In this document: piece by piece, positions 1-7,030 of the stretch | Layout of the letters: every line of letters starts with the position of its first letter | Position numbering within the stretch: the first letter of the stretch is position 1 | NCBI GenBank assembly: GCA_949298825.1 | Contig: CASFYB010000001.1 | Coordinates: forward strand, 98,228-162,227 | Origin: an uncultured Helicobacter sp. | Lineage (GTDB): Bacteria; Campylobacterota; Campylobacteria; Campylobacterales; Helicobacteraceae | Direction: 5' to 3' | DNA: 64,000 nt | Program-made: the position numbers and the translations under genes | The notes under the pieces: model-generated | Databases searched by the model: none | What the model was told of the DNA's origin: nothing | Seen by the model: only the letters and a program-made list of their open reading frames with translations

Positions 1-1310
1 TATTTGCATCTACTATCCTTCAAGCTATATTTCTGCAAGATCTCTAAAAAATTAGGGAAAGAAATATCTACACAAGAAAAATCCTCTATCTCCACGCCAC
101 ACACAAGTCCTGCCACCCCAAAGCTCATAGCAATCCTATGATCGCCAAAGCTAGAAACCCTAGCACTATGCATCCTGCCTCCAGATATCTCAAAACCATC
201 TTCATATTCTATGCATTCTATACCCATTGCCCTAAGATTTAGCACAATAGCTTTGATTCTATCACACTCTTTTACACGCAATTCTTTTGCACATCTCACC
301 CTGCTCACTCCATTAGCACAAGCCATAGCGATACTTAGTGCTGGTATTTCATCAATCAACCAAGCGATATTTTCATCTAAATCCACACCCCTTAATTCCC
401 CGTATTTTACATAAATATCACCTATGCTCTCATAAGTGCTTTCAGTTATCTGATAAGAGATTGTCGTGCCCATCTTCTCAAGGACTCTAAAGGCCTCTAA
501 TCTAGTAGGATTTAACAATACATTTTTTAACAAAACTTCTGAATCTGGCAAAATAGCTGCTGCTAATGCTATAAAAAAGGCGCTTGAAGGGTCTGCTGGG
601 ATACGGAAAGAAAGAGGATTTAAAGCCTTCTCAAGAGGAGAGATTTTAATGCCTCCATCCTTTAAGACCAGATTAGCACCCATACCAATAAGCATATTTT
701 CACTATGATTTCTGCTTAACTCCACTTCAGAGAAAAATGACTCATTACTAGCATGTAGTCCAGCTAGGATCATCGCACTTTTTACCTGCGCTGAAGCGAT
801 GTTGCTATGATAGTTAAAGCCCTCAAGCCTACTTCCTTCAATCCCTATGGGAGCAAAATTATCCTCCCTAGCCTTAATCTTTGCTCCAATATCTCTTAAA
901 GGCTTTATTACTCTGCCCATAGGACGGATTTGCAAATACTGATCTCCACTAAGTATAAAACGTCCTTTTATGCCACTTAAAAGCCCGGTATAAAGCCTTA
1001 TTGCCGTACCTGCATTACCGCAGTCTAAAATATCATTAGATTCTTTGATGCCTTTTGGCGGGATCAAAGTCAGCCTATTTGCAATACCATTTTCCCTAGC
1101 ATCATCATATTTCACTTCAAGCCCTAAGGCTTGAGCAATTTTTAAAGAGTTTAGCGTATCTTGCGCATATAAAAAATTTTCTACATAGCTTGGTTTGTCA
1201 CTTAAAAGTGCAAATATAGCACAACGATGAGAGAGTGATTTATCTGATGCGATATGATCTATCTCTCCGCAAATCCGCTTTGCCTTAGTAATGGTTTGAA
1301 AAACTGGCAT
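1..1310 (-). CDS. aroA: 3-phosphoshikimate 1-carboxyvinyltransferase (EPSP synthase), runs off the window edge
   Basis: This enzyme transfers the enolpyruvyl group of PEP to shikimate 3-phosphate in the cytoplasmic shikimate pathway. Translating the minus strand from the ATG at 1310 gives an open frame of 436 codons to base 3. The family's substrate-binding hallmarks are present: DKSLSHR near residue 25, LDCGNAGTAIRL near residue 105, and the later RVKECDR and GDHRIAMS segments. The final two bases of the window (TA on the minus strand) may begin the stop codon, so the gene is probably complete or nearly so. It starts 2 bp after the pheT stop, in a pheS-pheT-aroA operon; I recall the same order in H. 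pylori. Identity is secure. Confidence 0.93.
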   Translation of the reverse strand, partial: MPVFQTITKAKRICGEIDHIASDKSLSHRCAIFALLSDKPSYVENFLYAQDTLNSLKIAQALGLEVKYDDARENGIANRLTLIPPKGIKESNDILDCGNAGTAIRLYTGLLSGIKGRFILSGDQYLQIRPMGRVIKPLRDIGAKIKAREDNFAPIGIEGSRLEGFNYHSNIASAQVKSAMILAGLHASNESFFSEVELSRNHSENMLIGMGANLVLKDGGIKISPLEKALNPLSFRIPADPSSAFFIALAAAILPDSEVLLKNVLLNPTRLEAFRVLEKMGTTISYQITESTYESIGDIYVKYGELRGVDLDENIAWLIDEIPALSIAMACANGVSRVRCAKELRVKECDRIKAIVLNLRAMGIECIEYEDGFEISGGRMHSARVSSFGDHRIAMSFGVAGLVCGVEIEDFSCVDISFPNFLEILQKYSLKDSRCK

Positions 1311-1312
1311 TA

Positions 1313-3673
1313 TTACACCTTGAGCTTAGCTCCATGCTTAGTAAGTATATCAAGAACCTGATCACTCACCTTATTAATATCTTCATCCATCAAGCTCTTA
1401 TCCTTTGGACAGATTTCAAGACGTATGCTAAGGGCAAGCTTTGAATCATCTTGTACAAATATATCTAATGGATACATTTTAGATAGATATTCTATATTCT
1501 CATCCATCACTGCTTGATGTAATGTACTAAAGCTAATATCACTATCTATATGAAGCGTAAGATCTCTATAAGATCTTGGCAAGCGACTAAAATCCTTAAA
1601 AATCCTATGTCCTCTATGCAGACCATCTAAATCTAGCTCGCAAATAAAAACATCAAAGATTTCCATCTCTTTAGCCAAAACTGGATGCAATTTAGAAATA
1701 ATACCTATTTGCTTGCCATCTTTAAAAACCTTGGCACACTGGAATGGATGGAAAATCCTGCTTAGCTTTTCACACTCTTCTTTAGTATGGGTCTTAAGCT
1801 CAAACTCCCCGATAATACCCTCAATACAAGAAGCAAAGCTATAAAAATCCCATTTAGCACCCTTTGGATGGGGATAGACTTCTGCTTGCTTCAATCCACT
1901 AACCACAAAGGCAACTCTTTGAGATTCATTACGTCTATGATCATAGATACTACCAATCTCACAAAGCTTGATATTTTTATATCCATGATTTTGATTGCGC
2001 GCTATAGAATCAAGCATGGCTGGTATCAATGAGGTGCGCAAAGTATCCAGTTCAGAAGTAATCGGGTTAATCAAATCTAGCTTTTCATCTACAACTTCAA
2101 GTCCAAGCTCCTGCAAGCGGCTGCGTTGATAAAAAAGATAATGAATACACTCAATAAAACCATAACTAAGCGCCCTAGTAATAATATCCCTCTGATTTTT
2201 ATAAGCACTATAAGTATCACTCATGCGAGGATAATCCCTGCCAAAATATGGTTTAGATGGAATCTTATCTATACCATATATCCTTAAAATCTCTTCACTT
2301 AAGTCTTGCTCATTTTGGATATCGTGGCGATGAGCAGGCACGACGACGCTAAAAGAATCTGTAGTATTATTTTTTACTTCTATGAGAAAATCAAGTTGCT
2401 TTAAAATACCAAATGCCTCTTCGCTATCAATCTCATAACCAATAATATTAGTAAGATTTGAAAACTGTGTATGTATTAGATTTGGCTCTCTATCTTGCTT
2501 GATCTCTTGGACTTCATCATAAATAAAGCAATCACAATATGCGCTCAATGCAAGACATAAAAAATTGATCCCCAACTCAAGCTCTGGGTTGCTACCTCTG
2601 GTACTAAGATAGGCGATGTCCTTATTCATCTCTTTTGGCTTTGATTTAAATAAAAGCTGAGAAATCACTGTCGGATCTATATAGCTAGCCTCAAAAATAA
2701 TCAAATGTTGGGAATCTAAATCCTGCTTTATAGCATTTCCCACTCCGATGACAGAGAGTACTTCATCCCCGCACATCACCTGCTCAAAACCTTTTTCATT
2801 AGAGCTTACATTAAGCCATAATATTTCTTGATTCTGCTTTGCAATAAGCCTATCAGCACCATAGGCATTTAGCAAAATACCAGTCATATAGGTAGCATAG
2901 CCAATAAAATTTTGCAGTACTCCTTCTTTAAGATTATCCGTAAAACCTAGTGCTAAAGCAATCTTTAAGGGCGTGTATTTTGCATTAAAATCCACCACCT
3001 TATAAAGCAAGGAAGAATCAATCTTATTTTTTAAAGCAATCTGCATCTTTCTACCAATGCCAATTTGATTGGTGCTGATATATTCCTTAGGCTTTTTAAT
3101 ACTAAGATTAAAAATGCCCTTAAGCTCCCTGGCTATACCCAATACACAAAGACAATCACCACGGTTAGGAGTTAGGGATATCTCAAGCACATGAGTATTA
3201 AAAATAGGATATTCTCTAAGCTCTTTACCAAGCTCAAGTGCTCCAATACTCTCATCTAGCACCATAATCCCATCATTAAGCTTAGGTAGCCCTAGCTCAG
3301 TACTTGAACAAAGCATACCAAAGCTCTCTACACCACGAAGCTTAGAAGGCTTGATCTTAAGAGTTTGATCTCCTTGACCAAGTATCGCACCCTCCATAGC
3401 CAAGGCTACATATTGTCCAGCTTCGACATTCTTAGCACCACAGACAATCTGCAATACCTCCCTACCCATATCCACCTTACAGACAGAAAGTTTATCCGCA
3501 TCAGGGTGTTTGGACTTTTCTAGCACCTTGGCTACGACGACCTTTGGTGGAAGTGCCACTTGTTTGCACCCCTCTACTTCTAAGCCAATCCTATCTAGTG
3601 CTTGAGTAATATCACTAACTTCAAGATGGCTAATATCAATAAATTCTTCTAATAAACTTGTTGCTATAATCAT
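1313..3673 (-). CDS. pheT: Phenylalanyl-tRNA synthetase beta subunit
   Basis: The beta subunit of the (alpha-beta)2 enzyme that charges tRNA-Phe in the cytoplasm. The 786 residues match the family length. The N-terminal EMAP/OB-fold tRNA-binding domain is visible at about residues 40-150, with HPDADKLSVCKVD and VCGAKN. A B3/B4 region follows, then B5 (VVPAHRHDIQNEQDLSEEI), a catalytic-like core (RTSLIPAMLDSIARN), and a C-terminal FDX-ACB domain (PRSYRDLTLHID). Its ATG overlaps the TAA of pheS by one base, indicating translational coupling. The downstream aroA begins 2 bp after its stop. Confidence 0.96.
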   Translation of the reverse strand: MIIATSLLEEFIDISHLEVSDITQALDRIGLEVEGCKQVALPPKVVVAKVLEKSKHPDADKLSVCKVDMGREVLQIVCGAKNVEAGQYVALAMEGAILGQGDQTLKIKPSKLRGVESFGMLCSSTELGLPKLNDGIMVLDESIGALELGKELREYPIFNTHVLEISLTPNRGDCLCVLGIARELKGIFNLSIKKPKEYISTNQIGIGRKMQIALKNKIDSSLLYKVVDFNAKYTPLKIALALGFTDNLKEGVLQNFIGYATYMTGILLNAYGADRLIAKQNQEILWLNVSSNEKGFEQVMCGDEVLSVIGVGNAIKQDLDSQHLIIFEASYIDPTVISQLLFKSKPKEMNKDIAYLSTRGSNPELELGINFLCLALSAYCDCFIYDEVQEIKQDREPNLIHTQFSNLTNIIGYEIDSEEAFGILKQLDFLIEVKNNTTDSFSVVVPAHRHDIQNEQDLSEEILRIYGIDKIPSKPYFGRDYPRMSDTYSAYKNQRDIITRALSYGFIECIHYLFYQRSRLQELGLEVVDEKLDLINPITSELDTLRTSLIPAMLDSIARNQNHGYKNIKLCEIGSIYDHRRNESQRVAFVVSGLKQAEVYPHPKGAKWDFYSFASCIEGIIGEFELKTHTKEECEKLSRIFHPFQCAKVFKDGKQIGIISKLHPVLAKEMEIFDVFICELDLDGLHRGHRIFKDFSRLPRSYRDLTLHIDSDISFSTLHQAVMDENIEYLSKMYPLDIFVQDDSKLALSIRLEICPKDKSLMDEDINKVSDQVLDILTKHGAKLKV

Positions 3674-4695
3674 TAAAATTGCTCCAATACACCCAAATCT
3701 GTTTCAAAAAAACTTCTTAAATCATTGATCTGACATGTAAGCATTGCCAAACGTTCAATACCCATACCAAAAGCATAACCACTTACATTACTATACCCCA
3801 CTGCCTCAAATACCCTAGAATCTACCACTCCACAACCAAGCACTTCTAGCCATCCAGTATGTGAGCATACTCTGCAGCCTTCTCCATTGCAAAAATGACA
3901 ACTAATATCTACCTCTGCACTAGGCTCTGTAAAAGGGAAAAAACTAGCACGAAAGCGCACCTTTATATCTCCAAAAAGATACTTTAAAAAATCTTCTAAA
4001 ATAAATTTAAGATGGGTAAAATTAACCTTTCCTATTTCATCAACCACTAAACCCTCAATCTGATGAAACATAGGCGTGTGTGTCAAATCATAATCCCTCC
4101 TAAAAGTAGCACCAGGACAAATCATTTTAATAGGTGGTTTTTGGGCAAGCATTGTTCGAATCTGGACAGGCGAAGTATGCGTACGTAAAAGTTTAAAATC
4201 TTTAAAATAAAAAGTATCTTGCATATCTCTAGCTGGATGATATTCTGGTAGATTTAAAGCCTGAAAATTGTGAAAATCATCCTCTATTAATGGTCCAACA
4301 CATAAATCAAAATTTAGATTCCTAAAATACTCAATAATCCTATCTTTAGTGTAATTAATCGGGTGCCCTAAGGATCGCTCATTTGTCGCATAAAATAAAC
4401 TAGGATCAATTTTTTCATTCAAAAGCACTTGCTGCAATTCTATATTTTCTAGCTTTTCTTTTTTAGCGATAAAGGCTTCCTCAAAGCTAGCCTTAAATAA
4501 ATTTAATTCCTTGGCCACCTCTTTTTTCTTATCAGGATCTAAGTCTTTTAGCTGGGCAAACCTCTGTGTTATAGAGCCTTTTTTGCCAAAGTATTGCACT
4601 CTTAATGCCTCCAACTCTCCTAATGATAAACATCTTAAAATCTCTTGCTCAATCTGTGCTATATCTAAATTTTGTTGCATTTCTGCCATTTCCAC
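3673..4695 (-). CDS. pheS: Phenylalanyl-tRNA synthetase alpha subunit
   Basis: Catalytic class II subunit of PheRS, 340 residues. The N-terminal coiled coil (about residues 1-90) is followed by the class II core: [12 protein letters not shown] (motif 2 region), [30 protein letters not shown], and a C-terminal [10 protein letters not shown] motif 3. [17 protein letters not shown] segment lies in the usual alpha-subunit insertion. It is the first gene of the pheS-pheT-aroA unit and is divergent from the rhodanese gene; the shared upstream region is only about 59 bp. Another in-frame ATG (MAEMQQ) lies two codons downstream and cannot be excluded as the start. Confidence 0.96.
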   Translation of the reverse strand: MEMAEMQQNLDIAQIEQEILRCLSLGELEALRVQYFGKKGSITQRFAQLKDLDPDKKKEVAKELNLFKASFEEAFIAKKEKLENIELQQVLLNEKIDPSLFYATNERSLGHPINYTKDRIIEYFRNLNFDLCVGPLIEDDFHNFQALNLPEYHPARDMQDTFYFKDFKLLRTHTSPVQIRTMLAQKPPIKMICPGATFRRDYDLTHTPMFHQIEGLVVDEIGKVNFTHLKFILEDFLKYLFGDIKVRFRASFFPFTEPSAEVDISCHFCNGEGCRVCSHTGWLEVLGCGVVDSRVFEAVGYSNVSGYAFGMGIERLAMLTCQINDLRSFFETDLGVLEQF

Positions 4696-4754
4696 CTTTT
4701 GTTTATTTTAAAAATTAGTGTATTCTATCCAAAATCAGTTAAAAAGGATCCCTT

Positions 4755-5057
4755 ATGCTAGGGCATGCGCTAAAATACAAGAATATCAAACTAGATGATT
4801 ACATAATAATAGATATAAGAGAGCTAGAAGACTATAAAATGGAGCATATCATCAATGCTATTTGGGTAAGAGATATCCAGCGTATCGGCTATATTGCCAA
4901 AGAGCATCCAGATAAAAAGATCCTACTATACTGTTATCATGGCAATACAGCAAGAATCTACACAGAAACATTGCTTTGTGAGGGCATCAAAAATGTATTT
5001 TTTCTAAAAGAAAATATAGAAGAGTTTCAAGAGCTTCAAATCCCCATGCAAAAATAA
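4755..5057 (+). CDS. Single-domain rhodanese-like sulfurtransferase
   Basis: A 100-residue cytoplasmic protein that is essentially one rhodanese domain. The strand-helix start (DYIIIDIRELEDYKMEHIIN) and the catalytic loop LLYCYHGNTA, with Cys60 as the presumed persulfide carrier, are both visible. It resembles GlpE-type sulfurtransferases, which move sulfane sulfur to thiophilic acceptors; the acceptor here is unknown. An AAGGATC ribosome-binding site lies about 5 bp upstream of the ATG. The gene is divergent from pheS and convergent with the phage remnant downstream. Confidence 0.85.
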   Translation: MLGHALKYKNIKLDDYIIIDIRELEDYKMEHIINAIWVRDIQRIGYIAKEHPDKKILLYCYHGNTARIYTETLLCEGIKNVFFLKENIEEFQELQIPMQK

Positions 5058-5075
5058 AGAATTTCCTAATTCTTT
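5056..5075. terminator. Possible weak terminator hairpin after the rhodanese gene
   Basis: The inverted repeat AAAGAATT-TCCT-AATTCTTT overlaps the stop codon of the rhodanese gene. It is AT-only apart from two pairs and has no strong T run, so termination is inferred only from its position between convergent genes. Confidence 0.35.
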
Positions 5076-5080
5076 AGATT

Positions 5081-5491
5081 CTATTTATCCATCAGATTTA
5101 TCAGAAATACTACCTTTTTGACCATAGCAAAGTTAGCTTCAAAGTCCATAGCCTTGCTTATCGGTTTATAGATAGCAGCATATAAACTACCTATAGTCCC
5201 TAAGATTTGACCCCTTAGCTCTAAAACCCTATTACAAGCCTCTGTAGTATCTAGTTTCAATTTAGCAATACTTGCCTTTGCTATCTGTTTTTCCATTTCT
5301 TTTAGGGCTTTAGGCTCTAGTTTAGGACCTATTAGCTTCCTATCCATTTCTTTTTTAAAGGATTTAATGGCTCCATTTAGGGATTTATCTAGCACATCAC
5401 CTATTCCAAATGCTTTTTTGTTAACTTTATCTAATGCACTATTTAGGGCGCTTAGCTCTGGGGTTATGGATAGTTTTAATGTGCTTTGCAT
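5081..5491 (-). pseudogene. Truncated phage tail tape measure protein (N-terminal fragment)
   Basis: The 136 residues show a coiled-coil-rich N-terminus (LSALNSALDKVNKKAFGIG). This is followed by the segment SKAMDFEANFAMVKKVV, typical of where tape measure proteins of contractile phages continue into their long helical body. The frame then ends with VFLINLMDK and a stop, so only the first part of the gene remains. Tape measure proteins set tail length and form the core scaffold of the tail tube. Family assignment comes from the sequence style and from its place after the tube and chaperone genes. The fragment is probably non-functional. Confidence 0.65.
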
Positions 5492-5550
5492 ATTTATCCT
5501 TTTTTTGTATCTTATTTAATAGTAATTTTATTTATTTTAGGGGTAGGGTT

Positions 5551-5961
5551 TTGGGAAAGATATATTTATTGCTTTATATAATTTTTAATTTCTGGGGCGT
5601 CAATATTCACAGTAACATTAAAATTCTATTCCTTTTTTTCGCTCTTTTTTTTGGTTTTTTATTTGCAAAAAAATGGGATAGGAATACCCGCCTAAAAAAG
5701 CAGGGATTAAAGATACCTTCTTTTTATGATGATTTTAAAAGAGATTTTAATACCCTAACCATTGCATTTAAAAAAACCATCAATGCACTTAAAATATCTT
5801 TTATCTGGGCTTCTAAGGCTATTTTTAAAGGATTAAAGTGGTTGTTTAAGCCTGCACATATTAGATTATTCTTTTTTCTTATTAAAGAAGGGATAGTTCT
5901 TTTCTTTGCCTTTGTACTCACAGTTATTGTTTTTGTTTCTATGTTTACTTTTTCTTTGTGA
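5551..5961 (+). CDS. Hypothetical membrane protein inserted between phage tail genes
   Basis: I do not recognise this 136-residue protein. It has a hydrophobic N-terminal stretch, two closely spaced segments in the first 40 residues, a basic amphipathic middle (KKWDRNTRLKKQGLK), and a strongly hydrophobic C-terminal segment (GIVLFFAFVLTVIVFVSMF). The reading frame is open further upstream to 5434, but that part lies antisense to the tape measure gene. I prefer the TTG at 5551, preceded by an AGGGG-type ribosome-binding site at 5539-5543. It points against the phage tail genes, so it may be a phage moron or a later insertion. The non-AUG start keeps confidence moderate. Confidence 0.45.
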   Translation: MGKIYLLLYIIFNFWGVNIHSNIKILFLFFALFFGFLFAKKWDRNTRLKKQGLKIPSFYDDFKRDFNTLTIAFKKTINALKISFIWASKAIFKGLKWLFKPAHIRLFFFLIKEGIVLFFAFVLTVIVFVSMFTFSL

Positions 5962-5984
5962 TTTTGGCTTTTGAAGCCTAAGTA

Positions 5985-6123
5985 TTAAATCTTAGGAATT
6001 TGGGCATATCTTTTAGCTAATTCTATATAGTCTAAAAACTCGCTAAATCTCATCTCCTCTATATCCTTTTTACTAAAATGCAGGGCATAGCCAATCAAGG
6101 CTACACCCTCTCTTAGTTTTTTT
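5985..6123 (-). other. -1 frameshift extension of the tail assembly chaperone (E' / GT-like)
   Basis: The chaperone frame ends GAT GAA AAA AAC TAA. Its last codons form the canonical -1 slippery heptamer A AAA AAC. Slipping back one base replaces the stop with an open frame of 43 further residues (LREGVALIGYALHFSKKDIE, then on to RYAQIPKI) ending at a TAA at 5985-5987. Production of a minor elongated chaperone by -1 slippage is the known strategy of P2 E/E' and lambda G/GT. It agrees with the gene's place between tube and tape measure genes. Confidence 0.75.
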
Positions 6124-6376
6124 CATCAAGGCCTATAAAATCAGTTACTACTTTTGCTAAGCGGTTAAATTCTCCTATAGGTAAGCTTTCTAAAAAGTCA
6201 GCATCAATCTCTCCCATACTCATATCGATTAAAAGAGATTTAGCCTGTTCTATCTCATCCTTGCTCTTAGCCCTTGCGCTTTTAAGCTGGAGTAATGTAG
6301 GTTCTTGTAAGATTACAACCTGCCCATCTCTAAAAACAAATTCCATTTTTTCTTTTTCAAAAGCTTTAAGTGCCAT
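6113..6376 (-). CDS. Phage tail assembly chaperone (P2 gpE-like), short form
   Basis: An 87-residue protein: FRDGQVVILQEPTLLQLKSARA followed by an acidic helical part and the terminal KVVTDFIGLDEKN. Phage tail assembly proteins of the gpE/Mu gp41 class share this layout of a short beta-rich start, a predicted helix and an acidic end. It would coat the tape measure protein during tail assembly. The stop is preceded by an A AAA AAC slippery site that gives access to the extension at 5985-6123. The gene itself appears intact although its neighbours are broken. Confidence 0.65.
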   Translation of the reverse strand: MALKAFEKEKMEFVFRDGQVVILQEPTLLQLKSARAKSKDEIEQAKSLLIDMSMGEIDADFLESLPIGEFNRLAKVVTDFIGLDEKN

Positions 6377-6386
6377 TTATTATCCT

Positions 6387-6689
6387 TTATGTGATGTTAT
6401 TTCTAATACTTGCAAACTGGTCAATGCCATTTACCATAAATACTGAGTTTTCCACATCATAGACTATCACTGGTGCTTTATCTATCTGATAAGTGAAAGT
6501 ATAGATAGCCATCTCAAAGCTTAGTTCTACTTCTTTCTCCATCTCAAAGCTAGGTAGCTCTCCTACCTTTACCACACCACCAAAAGTAGCGATGATTTGT
6601 GTATCTTGCTGGGTTAGGCTTACATTTGTAGCATTTTGTTTTACATAGATTACTTTTGGCAGGATTGTAGATAGTGGGGTTAGCAGCAC
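6387..6689 (-). pseudogene. Truncated phage major tail tube protein (P2 FII-like), C-terminal part
   Basis: The 100 residues begin at a GTG, but homologous-looking sequence (SGVNA) continues upstream until a TGA contributed by the adjoining CRISPR-repeat-like DNA. The C-terminal pattern, IDKAPVIVYDVENSVFMVNG followed by IDQFASIRNNI, resembles the end of P2 FII-type tail tube proteins, where a conserved NG-D-LA-R motif closes the protein. P2-type tube proteins are roughly 170 residues, so the first third or more is missing. The start annotated here is therefore a consequence of truncation, not a native start. Confidence 0.6.
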
Positions 6690-6692
6690 GGC

Positions 6693-6728
6693 ATTGACGC
6701 CACTTCACAAATCCTTCTATGCTATAAT
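6693..6728 (+). repeat. Degenerate solitary CRISPR repeat in front of the second tracrRNA gene
   Basis: Aligned to the 36-nt array repeat it differs at about six positions. Four are in the first six bases (the GTTTTA end is lost) and two are T-to-C changes in the middle. The 3' end CTTCTATGCTATAAT, containing an extended -10 promoter element, is perfectly kept. It is followed by sequence homologous to that after the last repeat of the main array, so it corresponds to a duplicated terminal repeat. It abuts the broken phage tail tube gene. Confidence 0.8.
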
Positions 6729-6747
6729 AGGCATAGCTCAAATAACC

Positions 6748-6776
6748 TTGACAATGAGGCTAAAATACTATATAAT
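6748..6776 (+). promoter_or_regulatory. Consensus sigma-70 promoter for the second tracrRNA
   Basis: TTGACA at 6748-6753 and TATAAT at 6771-6776 are separated by exactly 17 bp, a full consensus match. The predicted start is near 6783, just upstream of the anti-repeat. The counterpart in the array-adjacent copy reads TTGATA-18-TATAAT, which is weaker. Confidence 0.75.
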
Positions 6777-6782
6777 AGTGCC

Positions 6783-6890
6783 TCTAATATAGCATTAGAA
6801 TAAAGAAGAATTTGTAAAGTGGCTAAAATAAGGAGTTTTTTGTAGTTTCTCCGCGGGGTAACTGCCTAGCATCCCCTCAAAAACTACTTT
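6783..6890 (+). ncRNA. Second tracrRNA gene, remote from the CRISPR array
   Basis: The anti-repeat at 6804-6828 is an uninterrupted 25-nt complement of repeat positions 2-26. Upstream TAGCAT (6790-6795) can pair with ATGCTA of the repeat across a bulge, the usual lower stem-bulge-upper stem layout. The 70 nt from 6819 to 6888 are identical to 17871-17940 in the array-adjacent copy. They contain the GTAGTTT/AAACTAC outer stem (6842-6848 with 6881-6887) and a GGGG/CCCC inner stem. A pyrimidine-rich tail (TTTCTTCT) follows and may terminate transcription. It lies about 12 kb from the cas9 stop and next to a phage remnant. Confidence 0.8.
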
Positions 6891-7030
6891 CTTCTAAAAT
6901 GAATTATCTACAAAATCTAAATCAAAAACTAGTTTTTATACATTTTTTATGCAATATCAAAATATTAAGATACAAAAGTATCCAAAAACAATCTATAAGT
7001 CCTAGCTTATAGCTTTAATCCCATCTGAGA

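Larger units (their letters stand above)
5081..6692 (-). mobile_element. Remnant of a P2-like contractile-tailed prophage (tail tube, chaperone, tape measure)
   Basis: The minus-strand order is tail tube C-terminal part, tail assembly chaperone with a -1 frameshift extension, then tape measure N-terminus. This is the FII-E-E'-T order known from P2-type phages. Both ends are broken: the tube gene lacks its N-terminal half, and the tape measure stops after 136 residues, where family members normally run to many hundreds. No integrase, capsid or lysis genes are visible. The broken tube gene abuts a degenerate CRISPR repeat followed by a tracrRNA gene, so the junction near 6693 is a recombination scar. 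Confidence 0.75.

Noticed and set aside
6550..6741. A 63-codon minus-strand frame beginning in the degenerate repeat
   Set aside because: It overlaps the tail tube remnant in another frame and reads through repeat DNA; the composition is not protein-like.
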